Assembly: GCA_020284085.1 (NCBI GenBank)
Contig: JACEVL010000130.1
Coordinates: 2,909,908 to 2,973,907, forward strand
Direction of reading: 5' to 3'
Source: Aporrectodea caliginosa
Taxonomy: Eukaryota; Annelida; Clitellata; Crassiclitellata; Lumbricidae
Length of the DNA stretch: 64,000 nucleotides
Below the pieces are notes generated by a model. It saw only the letters and a program-made list of their open reading frames with translations, had not been told where the DNA came from and did no database searches. Below, one piece after another: positions 1 to 12,300 of the stretch. Within the stretch, counting starts at the first letter, position 1, and every line of letters begins with the position of its first letter. The translations under genes and the position numbers were made by a program.

Positions 1-154
1 TTTCTCTATGGCAATTGCAGTCAGTTTGTGGATAATTTAACTTCTATTGCATATGAGCACTTCAAGAAAACTTCAAAAGTAAAATTTTTTTTATCAAATT
101 GTCAACGCTGTTATTAATTTGGTGACATTGCTGGCTGGCTGGCTTGCTTTGTAG

Positions 155-259
155 GATTTCATGGTTACTGAAGGTCTTGCTTGGGTCGATGATCAAGGAG
201 CTGATCGACACTACTGGTTCCCTGGACTATTTGTTGATGCGGCTTCTACTAGGTCATAG
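155..259 (+). CDS. SNF8: SNF8/VPS22-like ESCRT-II subunit, last coding exon
   Basis: A TAG acceptor at 152-154 is followed by 34 codons in phase 0 and a TAG stop at 257-259. The peptide contains TEGLAWVDDQ, then HYWFPGLF. This matches the conserved C-terminus of SNF8/VPS22 (EGLAWLD, then HYWLPALF), the end of the second winged-helix domain. SNF8 is a subunit of ESCRT-II, which acts on the endosome surface in sorting ubiquitinated membrane proteins into multivesicular bodies. Only this exon is in the window; the rest lies to the left. The tail after the LF motif is shorter than in human SNF8. It is convergent with the large mosaic gene on the minus strand. The call rests on about 25 residues, but the motif is distinctive. 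Confidence 0.72.
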   Translation, partial: DFMVTEGLAWVDDQGADRHYWFPGLFVDAASTRS

Positions 260-2139
260 AATTGGCTAATTAGGCTGGAAAGTAGAGGACATCGTGAGGC
301 CTCTGTAAAATACTGTAATTATTAAGTACCAATATCATTGCCTCGTTTGCTTGTAATCTTCATCAGAGTAATTTGCTAGCCAATCAAAACCTGAATTCTA
401 AATTTAAAAAAATGTGTTTCTGTACATGAAATGCTGAAATGGTCTTCGGTTCGGACCCAGGTAAAGGCAACAATCAATGTACAATGTCAGTTTTATAAGC
501 GTAATAACGTGAAGTGTGTTGTACATAGAATCTAACACATCTGATAAAAAATGTTTGAACTTGTTTTCACTTAAAATAACATTTCAGGGTTTAAGTTAGT
601 AAATTAGCCAAAATAACCACAAGTTATTCATTTTTAAGTAATGTATAACATATAGTATATAATATATTAATATTATTAAGTTACAATACCTATTAACAGT
701 ATTTCACCATTACTAATTAAATATTAAGACAAAAATTACGATAGCTTAGGTGTAAAGTACTACAGCAAAATAATTTTCTTGTCTGTGGCATAAGTGTAAA
801 TGACCAATTAATTACCTTTAATTTTTCCATACATAACATACGTGTTGTATATTTATTCACAGTTACAGTGGATCTAGAAATCTCTGGATCATCAGTCAAG
901 TTTATGCTATTAAATAAATAAGCAGCTCTGAACAATAATAATGTGGGATAAAATCAATTACTAATTCCTATTGATGTCGTTTCTTTTGGAGTCTAAGTAA
1001 GAGCACCTCTTCTCCATAATACTGTGTACCTTGATGGATCAGACCAACCTTCTGAAGAATAGTTATAGTATTGTGATTGTTCCTAGTGATTGCAAGATTT
1101 TAAGTGGTTCTTTCAGCTAATAGGAGGGAAGCCACAGTTTCTTGAACTCAACATGTGACCACTGTCTTATCTCTCCCATGATAATGTCTCCCATTAAGTC
1201 CAAATGTTAGTACTTGACATGTTACTTTAACACACCAACGGATCTGGCAATCCCTGGATTAGTAATAATGCCTGCTAACTATTGGGCTATTGGTATTTTC
1301 ACTTCTTTTGTGGTTACAATTAACTGTACAAAATTATTAGGGGCAAACAAGAAAATAAAATAAAAACACCAATATACAGACATAACAATGCAAGACTCAC
1401 AAATACTGCTACTTAAATGTTACTGGCATACATTACCATAGTAGTTATTTTACGTAATAACAATAACAAGCATTAGAGATATCATTAGTGTTTTGACTGA
1501 GAAGAAAAGCATTCTGGTACCCATCAGGATGTCTGCTTCCAGATAATCCTGCAGCCTGACGGTTAGTGATGCACTGCCTTCAAGACCACTTTCCAGTTTT
1601 CCTGGTTTATGCAACAGACAGTGTTACCTGGTATTAATACATCACTCAGAATAGCAAATGCCAACAGTAAAATATACAGTGCAAATCATGAAAGGGAATA
1701 GTGTGAACAATTCTTCTTACCAGAATTTCGTGTTAAACTTTTTTGAATTGAGTAGATGTATGAAAGGTTCCAGGATTTTATCGCTCTATAAGTTACAATT
1801 TCATTTATTTCTTGAAAAATTGGATAGGTGAAATGCGCTGTGTTACGTGAGCAAATAAGGGCTTTGTGTGAGGTTCCGTCACTACCAAAAGGTTGAACAC
1901 CACTGACATAGTGTGACCTGTTTCTGGGCTTCTACATCTGCACTGAGCTTTTGTATTGTCAATTTTTAGGTCTGTTGTATTAATGTTTTGTATAATGGTG
2001 ATCTGATACCTAGGCCTAAGTCTGAAAATAAAGCAAGTTGCATACAGATATTACTATAAAGTTTTTAAAGTAAATTTCTATTTCCTGATACTGTGTTTCC
2101 ATTTCTATTGTTAAAGAAAACTAATCTATTAATGCCTAC
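260..2139. other. Intergenic or 3'-UTR sequence between convergent genes
   Basis: This A/T-rich stretch must hold the SNF8 3' UTR and probably the 3' exons or UTR of the minus-strand mosaic gene. One weak exon candidate (816-927, minus) is listed separately. I see no repeat family, RNA gene or convincing ORF elsewhere in it. Confidence 0.4.
816..927 (-). CDS. Possible 3' exon of the mosaic receptor gene (weak)
   Basis: On the minus strand a polypyrimidine-like run and CAG are followed by an open 112-nt segment that ends at a GTAATT donor. It encodes AAYLFNSINLTDDPEISRST and 17 further residues. Its entry phase does not match the exit phase of the nearest upstream exon (2140-2632), so at least one more exon would be needed between them. 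No domain is recognised. It may be chance. Confidence 0.2.
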
Positions 2140-2632
2140 CTATAACATTCAGGTAGTACTCATTCTGAACTTTGCTGTATTTGGCAAGCATTGCCTCCAT
2201 AGGATCAGTGCTGTTGGCCGAGTGATTGCTCATCTTAGAAATGGCGTTGGGTAGGAACCTGATCCGAACCACCTCTTGGTCTGATCCGATCAACTCTACG
2301 AACTGCAGTGCTGTCTTTGGGATGACGTCCCATCGATAAGAAACTATCTGATTTGCACAGTTAGAACACGTAGCACCGGCCTCGATATCCTTGTTTATGG
2401 TGATGCGAAATCCACAGTTTGAAATGCAGTTAATGAAAAACTTTGGTGTCTCATCTCCAACAACTTTTAACTCCTGGGAACCAATGCTAACAACTTCATC
2501 ATGACGAAAAACGTACAAGTAAAACTTGTAGTTTTCATTCTTGTAATCTCGCATCAGTGTCGTCACATTTAGGGAAAAGGATGAAACATTACTCAGTGGA
2601 ATTTCAGAGCCTTTACCAAAACAGCCTCCGGT
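2140..2632 (-). CDS. REJ-like exon of the mosaic receptor
   Basis: The open minus-strand reading frame begins after an AG at 2634-2633 (codons ACC GGA GGC TGT) and ends at a GTAGGC donor. Visible features are YKFYLYVFRHD, a run of cysteines (NCISNC, then CSNCANQ) and YRWDV. Paired cysteines followed by YxW are what REJ modules of polycystin-1/suREJ proteins show. Phase 0 at the start fits the phase-0 end of the PKD exon at 6370. The exit is phase 1, or phase 0 if an upstream GTTATA donor is used. This is the last confident exon toward the left edge. Confidence 0.6.
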
Positions 2633-5600
2633 CTCTGAAAAGGTCAGCAGAACAATTAGATAAATGAGTTTTCCAATGAATGTCCATATACACTACAGAA
2701 CAAACTACTGGTACATCCTAAGCCATTTCTCCTATCAGTATTTGTAGGCACATTAGTTTTATCATATTTTGTATCCAAACGTTGATATTTTACCAAAAGC
2801 AATGGAAGCGTACACAAAGATCTAATTGTTTGATGGATTCTGCAGCAGCAATTTCTCAGTGCATTAACTTCTGATACTCAAATGAAAAATGTTCAACTAA
2901 CTTAACTATTCTTAGTAAATTTAAATGAGTATTGAATCTAGAGTTAATGGCCTTGATCTTGAAGATCCTGAACTCTTAATCCCTTTTATCACAATTCATT
3001 CACCATTATAATCTACTACAACCTCCTAAATGATGTTTGTTTTGTCCGAGTGCCTGTGAATAAGCTGTTTTTTTACCTTTTCTCTTGGGAATGTTGGAAA
3101 TGTGTAACCTACATTTTATGATCAAGTATGTCCCATAGCACTTTTCAGATATTATCAGTTCATATGTTACAGCTGCTATTAATGTAAGCATAAAAAGCGT
3201 AAGTTTGTGCATTCCAAGAACTGCAAACTGAACAAATCTCTCCTGTATAAACCTAGCTTTAGCACTTGTAATCCACCATCATAGATGATTCCTCAATATC
3301 ATATCAAAATGAATTACAAGTACAAGAATGGCCACAATGAGAATGATCAAAGGTTATAATTTGTGTTTTCTTAAAAATAATAAAAATGCTGCAAAGCATT
3401 GATCAGAAATACTAGTATGTAAATATGTGCTTTATACAGGCACTCGTGTGCAGGACAGTTGGCAATACAATGAACGCTGCACACACCACTCCCAGAAACC
3501 TTGATACTTACTTAGATCTTTATCTAATATATCAGTCCCTTTGGTGCAGTACCACTTGTAAATCAGGTCTCCTTCGCCAGAGCTATTCACATTTGGTTGG
3601 ATCTGAACTACACTCTTGCTACCTAGGTAAATAAAAGCAACATCATCTTGTCAGTATACAAATAGGGTTTGTTGGAATCACAACTTATTCTACTGTTTAT
3701 GATTCCTGCTATATTTTGCTATTTTTGTGATAAGGAACATTTATACAGTGCCAAATGTCAGGTGGTACCACCAGGCTTGTTTACACAGATCATGACTATC
3801 TCATGTGATTTTGACTCTTTGCGAATTTCAAGGACAATATTTCCCTAACATTGGATATTTTCTTGAAAAACTTAACTGGATATACAAAAGTTAAAATTTT
3901 TGCTAAATATGAGATCTGTGCAGTGCAAAGTCAAAGGACACACATTGCATTAATTAAAATAGCAAGTGCATTAATAACAAGAGTATATAATGTAATCTCT
4001 CACTAGGAGCAATCTCCAGTGAGCATGGCGATATTCACAATGTGGCACCAAACCGCACCATGCTATCCTAGAATTACAGACTCGTTGTTTCAGCTAGATC
4101 CTGGGCTTTATGCAGGAATGCCAAATTTCCAGGTTGACGGATACATGTATTGTATTGTATTGTATTTGAACACTTGTTATAGCGCCCCAACCAGATTTCC
4201 CATTCAGAGGCGCTCCCGACTACTGCGCGAACGCTGAATCGGAGTTTCACGCCCGAAGCGCATGAGCAATTGCGAGTGAAGGACTTGCCCAGGGTCCCTG
4301 GCGGCGACTTTGAGGTGGATCCGAACCCGCAACCCTCCAGCTGCAAGGCACCGAACATACCCCTAAACCACCGCGCCCCAGTTGTATTGTGATGTGTTGT
4401 ATTGTGTGTTGTATTGTACTCCAAGTTTATAATGCGACCGAGCCACCCGCAGTAAAGATCCGAGAAATTAATCTCTGATAATCCGACCCGACCGGGAAGC
4501 GAACCCGGGGCGCCGGCGCAGCGAGCGGGCACCAACCCACTCGGCCACTTTGATTACTATTATGTTAGGTCAGTGCTTCCCAAACTTTTTAGTGTGGCAG
4601 GAATTAACTTTCAGTGTCACAGACCGGCAGGAATTTTCCCACTGCAGAAGGACCGGTGCCAAATTTATTAATTATTTCTCTTCTTTGACCATCTAGAATA
4701 TTTCCTCAAATATATATTAAAATTGATTTAAATGCATGTTTAGCCAATTCTATGACTCTATTGCCCTTTTAATTCAAGCCTAATTATGTGTTTTTTGTTA
4801 TGACTTTTAAAAATATAATAGCCATTTCTTGATTCCGAGATAATTTGACCAGTTTCTTGACTCACTTTGCGGACCGGCAACTGAGGGCTAGCGGACCGGC
4901 ACCGGTCCATGGACCACCACTTTGGGAAGCACTGTGTTAGATGACCTGACAAGCTCTGTTGGGTGCCAAATCTCTGGGTACAAGGCACCACTTGGAACAG
5001 AATAACCTTGAAATACCCAAGATAAATTTGGCACATTGCATAAATTATCCAATTTCAGTTTCACTTCTTGAAAAGGTCCTAGTTCCTCAGCCATGAACTC
5101 CAGCACCAGCGACAGAGCTTCTAGCATTTCTGCCAACAATGCAACATTCTAAACAAGTCTAGGCTGCTGAAGGCCTTGTCCCCAGGATTACACACTGTGG
5201 TGTAATGGGCCATATAATTGTATTCAATGGTTTCACAAAAACCTGAGGCCAAAGGGGCAGCTCTGCCTCACATCACTGTCAATCACGAACCATTCTTATG
5301 TTTCACAGTTAGCCCAGTTAGCTACATTTTGTAAGAGTGTATGCTGCATCTCATGCGCCTCTGCTACATTGGTAAGAGCGTAGGCTGCATCTCGTGCGCC
5401 TCTGTGAAAGAGCATGGACATAGAGTGATATACGGTAATCCTCATAGATAGTGCTTAACAAGAAAGTGCCTCAAGTTAAGCTTGACAATTCAGGACATAG
5501 CCCAAGTTATCCTGATTACAGACATAAAAAAGTGGACATAGACCTGTATAGTTCTAGGGTCGTGAATTATTGAAATTACAGAGCCGCTTGTGTCTCAAAG

Positions 5601-6293
5601 GTAAAGGTAATGCACTTTTATGCACAATTGATTGACGAGTCATTTGGATGGAGTGCTACACACCAAAACCAAGCAGACACCCAGATCCAAGATGATGTCT
5701 AAGATTTCAAACAACATTACAATCTATATTGACTTCTCTTGGTACAAGAAGAAATCAAACCCAAGTTGCAGAGGAGGAAGACCAACACATGTTAGCAGTT
5801 TGTCCCTTAATCTGCACTGTTCTGTTTAGATCAAGAAATGTTTGCAAGCACATATCTCACCTACAATAGAGTCACCCCTCAAATCTCCAGAGGCCATTTG
5901 CTGTATCTTTTCAACAATTTTAAACCAGGTGTGTGCTGCTCTGAACATGTTACCTGTTGTCAGCTTAACTGGAAAGAAAACCTGTCAGATCAGAAAGATA
6001 CACATTTACACCAGTTGATAGTACCAATCTAATTTTCTTGTAGTCAGCTGGAACTAATTAATTAGAACAGCAGCTAACAAACAACTTTCAAGCACATTCA
6101 GAATTAAACTTTAAGTTAATCTGTATTAACCTCTCTGAATATAGAATTCAGAAGGCTGTAGAATTAATTATAAACCTTTTCACTTTGATTACATTACCTG
6201 TAAAAATTATGGTATGAGAATGAATCATTATTAACCACCCACCAACGGTTCCAGATGAATTTCATACTCCCTTTATGATATATAAATAAATAA

Positions 6294-6335
<42 letters not shown>

Positions 6336-9300
6336 AAATTATATAATATGTAACAGTAATAATGCTTACTTTAAATTCAAGATAATACAATCCATAATCA
6401 AAAGAGAATGCTGGAATATTTAGTTCAAGACCAGATAAACTTAAAGCATCCCAAGGTATGGAAACTCGATTACTGTCTGAAGGCTTATCCACCACACTGG
6501 TCAGTTTATACGCTGTCCACTCCTTCTGTATGGAGCTTCTGTTTTGCTCACACCATCCAGCATAATTGCCCGTAAAGGTCATTGGCAAATATCGGACATG
6601 CTCTGGTATACTGGATGAATCCTGTGATCCACCAACAATGTCAGCCGTTAATTCTTCACAGGTCACTATTACGTCGGTTGTCAATCGAATTGGTTCTGCT
6701 GCCCAACTGGGGTCAGCCACCACGACACTGACCAAGTAAGAGCGTGCTGAAACTGTTGTGTATTTGTGATCTGCCTTTGTCCACAAGGTCAAAGTACCAG
6801 TCGGATCTGACACATTTTGGTTGAGTGGCTTCAAATTTTCTATCTGCGTACCATCACCAAAGTCAATTGTAACCGCCATACCATCAGTCAGATGCTCAAC
6901 AAATACAGAAACAACAAATTCTTCGCCAACAACAATCACATCTTTGTTTTTGCGAATACGGACACTTCCAACTCTATCTTTAAAAGGTAGTCGTGGATCT
7001 ATTTTGACTGTGGTGCGGGCTGTCACTGACGGAGAATTGATCTTCATCTTGGCATCTGAGATCTTTACCTTCACCTCATATCGACCTGTCAGAGCGTATG
7101 AGTGGTTAAATGTAGAGCTGAAGAATGGTCTTAATCCAAACAATGCAATGCTATTTGCAGCCCATGCAGGTAGACTGGAAGATTTTTCTGGGCTGAGCAG
7201 AGCTTTGCTATTGTCATCAAAGTCAATTTCAGTTCTCATGTTAGAGAGCAAGTTTTCCACCAGCAAAACAAATGTTACAAGTTCACGTTCTGTGGAGTCA
7301 CCGCTACTGATGAGAGTTATCTGGCCAACAGCCTCATCAAATGTCTTCACACAAGATTTATTACCCCCGGTATATGGAGCACCTAGCAAAGAAATCCAAT
7401 TCATATAAGTAAATAAGTGGTTTCGTGTGACTGCAAATCTAATTCTATTTTTATGTAAATCTATATGTCTGAAATTTTGCTGTATTGTATACAGCTCAGA
7501 GTCACACAACTTGCCCATAAAAACAAAATAATGATATATTTAATAGCTACTGAAGTAATATTCAGTACCTAAAACTTGGTTTTACCAGTAATCATTTCTG
7601 TGCATGAATGCTTTATCCTATGATTCGACTCATTTTTTGCAGAAATCAAATTTCTTATAAATACAATTTACATTTAATAAATCCCTTTTCCTGTTCAGTG
7701 CTTTTTCACAGTGAAATCAAAATATCACCTTACTAATATATGTATTCAATTCTGCATGCACACTTTACTAGCACATTAGTTTTAATACACCATGTATACA
7801 TGCTCCTACCAAAACGAAATTGGTAATGTGTAAAATGTTTGAGATCGTACCTTTGATAGTGATTGAAATGTTGACGTAGGTCTGACTGCTTGACTTGACA
7901 AGCTGTGTCTTCTTAGGCTGACCCTTAATAGAGTAACCAGCAAATAATCCGTTGGCACCAATGTCAGAAATGTCAAAACCCTCTTTAATTAACAGCATCA
8001 GACTGTTTTCCAGCTTTTTCACAGGTAGATTTCCTGCGAGACAAGACCAAGTGAAATAGTGGATGGCTTATCATTAGCCAATTCATCAGTGCATTACAGG
8101 GTAGCAAAGTTGCAAAAGTCTCTGTTACATTCTACATCTGCACATACTATAATATAAATATGCAGAAATGTCATCAATCACCTGAGACAACCTCACAACC
8201 TTGGACCCCTGCCACAGTGAGAAGATGGGGGTAGAGCTCGAAAAGATGCTTGAAACTGGTGATTAAAATTCAGAACTGTGCAGAACTCACTGTGTAAAAC
8301 GTCAACTCTATGTCCTAAATTCTAAACTTATTCTAAATTATAAATGGTCCACTAAATAAGAAGTTAGAGAACTTGCCAAGAGCAAATGGAAGCACAAGGA
8401 GCTATAGTTAGAGCAACCGAATTTAGAGTACCAGCCTAAAATAACAGTGCTCAGTCATACATCACCTGTTATGATAGCATATTCAATTCCTGCTGGAATT
8501 CCAGCAATATATGCAGAAAGCGCAATTCCCATGTTCGGTGAATCATCAAATTCTTTAATGTCGTAAAATCTACATCCCGCAGTCAGGTCAGGCACAATAA
8601 GACCAATAGCAATGCCACTGAAAGTGAAGCTTTGAGTTGGTGATGGAAAGAACCTTCTTTCATTTATTTGCATGTAACCTCCTCCAGTGTCTGTCCCAGA
8701 ATAGGAACGCAACTTAATCACACATTGCCAATCTAAAAAACAGGAACTAACAACATCAAAACACACAATGGTCACAGCAAATGAAATGATGAATGGGCTC
8801 CATATGGAATAATAAACACGAGATGCTAACACCGAGGCTAGAGAAAGAAACTGTTAGCTAGCATTTATACCTTAATGTATATCCGCTACTACTTCTCAGG
8901 TTTAGCCTAGAGGGAAGGATCTTCTCTTGAGTTTCCCTTTGAAAAAGTGGTGTAATCACTGTCTTCCTGGAGGTTCTGTGTTCAGGTGTCCTAACAAGCC
9001 GGAAGTCTGTACTTGAAATGACGAACTGAGGAATCATCAAGGGATGCCAGATCGGTGCTGGCGTATCTGAATCGTGGGTTCTTCAATGATACCATCGATC
9101 TGAGTCTTGGTAGACCATCAGGAATTCGGTTCATTGTCGCTGCGCTGTCCCGCAAATTCCTCATCTGAAGAGATCTGACCGCAAGACAAGGGTTGTTTCA
9201 CGTAGTTTTCGTCAGGGAAGACATACCGGTAATCATCTTGCCAATCCCTCTTCTGAGAAATCCACATTGTCATGACGCCACAGACGACTTTGCAGAATTG

Positions 9301-12300
9301 TAGTAATCATAGCTTGTGTCTATGTATAACTTAGTTCATTAATAATTTTTTATTAATTTTGATTCTATCATGCTGAAATTTTCTATATCCTCAAACTGCC
9401 TCATAGGTTCCAGTTGGCTAGTAAGGATTTAATAAAGCCACAGCTACTAGAGAAAGATCACGACAATGAACCGGTTGGTACCTTTGCACACCCTTCAATA
9501 ATGCCACCTAAACAGCTGAATCTTGACATGCCATTTTTCAACATCTGAAAACTCCACTTTAGCCGAAGCAGGGCTGGGAGCACTTCTGAGAAGACATGTT
9601 TAACAGGCTTTATAAATTTACAGAATGAATATAAGAAAACAGAAAAAGAATAAAATAAGCAAAAACACATAAAGCAGACCTTTTGGATAGAAGCACTGTG
9701 GAGTCAGATGAGGGCTGAAACAACAGCCACATTGGTTGCAACTGCTGGAGTCTATATAACCACTGCCACAGGGTACTATTGAATTTTTCATGTTTGCTTC
9801 CTCCAGAGTATAAAGGCAAACATTCTGAATATCTGTAGCCAGAAAAGTAAAAAATACACTTTTCCTCTTAGGCAAGCATGCAACCATAAGCATTATTCTG
9901 TACAATGGCAATTAATTTTCTCATAATTTATTAATTAATTTCACTTAGACAATCCTTATCGTTACTGAAATCACAAATTTATGAAGTCACTGACAAAGTG
10001 ATGGCAGTGGTAGAATTTGAATGACACTCCTAGACACTATTAAAAGTTTCAGTGACTTTCTGAAGTTTACAATCAAGTTTCAATTCGCAGACTTTATTGA
10101 TTAGTGGTATTACAAGTTTTGCTTTAATCAGGTCAATAATGTAACTTAAAAGGTGACAAATGTCTGCAACATTGTTAAAGAGATAGTAAATATACTGCCA
10201 CAGCAGACAAATGTTTTTCACAAACACCATCACTGGTTAGAAAATGTTCATTGACTTCCTCTTACCAGACAAAAATGCCTGTCAACAACAGACACAACAG
10301 TGTCTACTAAAAGCAGACAAACCAGCTTTAAGAGTGTAAACCAGTATTACAAGTGTTTTCGCAATTATCTGGTGCTTTTACAAATCTCTCATAGATAGAG
10401 CAAAGCGATAACTTACACTTATCTGAATCGAAATAAGATGCCCCTCTGTATACTTTGTACACAGTTTCATGGTACAGTGCTCCAACCTTTAGGTACATAA
10501 TCCAATCCAAAGACTCCTGAGAGAGCCAGCTTAAGACCATCTTCCATGATGTGTTGTTGTATTTTCCAAGGCCAATAAGTACAGCAGCTGAGGTGTCATC
10601 AACTGCTATCCCAACATGTACCCAACTGTCACAAGACAGCAGGGATCGAGTTGTACTTGAACTGTTCAGCTTTGAACATTGGTCATCCTCCCTCATGCAT
10701 TTCCTGAAATTTTATTTAGTCAACCATAAATCAATGTTGAGTTAGTTAGTTTCAACCTGATTTAATTACTTTAATGGAGCCTTTAGCTAACGCCCAAAGT
10801 AACGATAATTAAATATTTAACATCAGTATCCAAAACAATCTAAATAATCTACATATTATAAGGTATTTGTAAACAACATTAGTCTAATCCAAATGAATGC
10901 CTTAATCTTATCTAGTCTGACAAACTATGTTGTCTTGATATCTAATATAATTTTATCCTTGACAGCCTTGGTAATTGGGTCTATATGGAACCTCCTGACC
11001 ACTCTGGTTGAAACTTGTAGCCAGCTATGATCTCAATGTAGGGCCAATAAATGAGGCTGATATGGATGAGAAGAGGTAGAAATCACACCAGATGGAACTC
11101 GAAAAGTAATCCAGCTGCAGAAATTCTGAAATTCTGATTTCAAGGTATGGAGTTGACATCATTTCAATCCCCATCAACACCAGTTTAAGGCCTGAACATA
11201 CTTTCACGTCAAATTCAAAAGTGGCCAAACCAGACACCATGAACACCTGTTTGCTGAACATCTTGTGTGGTAACAATGCCTCAAACCAAATAAGACCTGC
11301 AAAATATGGAACAGAATTTTAAAAGAACTCTGTGTTAGGCCTACACACTTACCACAATTTCATTATAAAACTGAAAACAACACTCTGTAGCAGCTGGTCA
11401 AACCACGTTATCTGCATGAGCTTGTCAGTGGTGACTCTCCTAGTCATCTCAGAACTATAAATTGCTTAAAGGCCAAGGTTTTAGGTTTGGCGGTTTCCCT
11501 CGTAGAATGAAGTGACCAACGACTGTAGGCGGTTCAAGTAAGCATCTGTCGGCCAATGGGCGTTGATTTCATTTTGGTTGACACATCTTACAAGCATAGG
11601 CTGCTGAATTTAATTGTATGCATAGCCTAGGCAACATCGTCCGCAGGGACGGTCGCAGGGACGGTCGGTCGATCGGTGGTAGCCCCCACCCTAGGCCCTT
11701 CACCCTCCCTCTGGCCCTCTAGCGGTCGGACGGATGGATGGAGATGCATCGCTAGGGCAGACTAGACCCGACAGGGCATACCCCGTACAGGCCCTACCTC
11801 GATCAATTGACCACTTGTATATATAACCGAGCTGTGGGTCGAATAATTTGTGTATACGAAAGCCAGCTAAGCTGGCTAGAGGTCATACCTGTACTTCTAG
11901 AATGTATACAAGTTGTTCCAATTATCCAAATTTACCCCCCCATCCACTCATATTACTATGGAGTTCATTGCTATGAAGATACTTACAGGGTTGAGAAACA
12001 AGTCTGTAGTTTCTATATGCGATTAGATTGCCATGAACAAATACGAACTTACTATTGCGGTAGATGGCGATCAAGAGGAAGCCATACGGGCATTTTTTGC
12101 TCACAACAACTGGAATTTTGAAAAATTGGTAATTATGAAGACGATGCGTATATATATATATATATATATACTGAATTTCATCGTATATATATATATACGC
12201 ATCGTATATATATATATATATATATATATATACGCATAAATTTGGATAATTGGAACAACTTGTATACATTCTAGAAGTACAGGTATGACCTCTAGCCACG

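Larger units (their letters stand above)
2633..6369. other. Intron of the mosaic gene, rich in mobile-element relics
   Basis: It contains two minus-strand tRNA-derived SINEs (about 4143-4554), a hAT-like MITE (4571-4934), a short LINE 3'-end relic near 3035-3070 (GTGCCTGTGAATAAGCTG, as at the end of the LINE at 41984-42001) and a (TA)n run. An open minus-strand stretch at 4942-5145 shows no recognisable domain. No convincing exon was found between the PKD and REJ-like exons. Confidence 0.5.
6642..11410. repeat. Direct duplication, copy 1 (4769 bp)
   Basis: All sequence compared between 6642-11410 and 20765-25533 is identical at a constant offset of 14123, including introns, so there are no indels. 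The boundaries are sharp: the bases differ at 6641/20764 and from 11411/25534 onward. It holds six exons of the mosaic gene. Confidence 0.95.

Noticed and set aside
4074..4535. 153-codon minus-strand ORF
   Set aside because: Spans two adjacent SINEs; no protein features.
4888..5139. 83-codon minus-strand ORF
   Set aside because: Partly inside the hAT-like MITE; no domain and no link to the receptor's phase.
6821..7408. 195-codon plus-strand ORF, repeated at 20944-21531
   Set aside because: Shadow of the PKD exon on the minus strand, which has domain motifs and correct splice phases.
9458..9670. Candidate exon between trefoil-like and ILEI exons
   Set aside because: The frame required by the trefoil exon's phase hits a stop, while joining 9680 directly to 8732 keeps frame.
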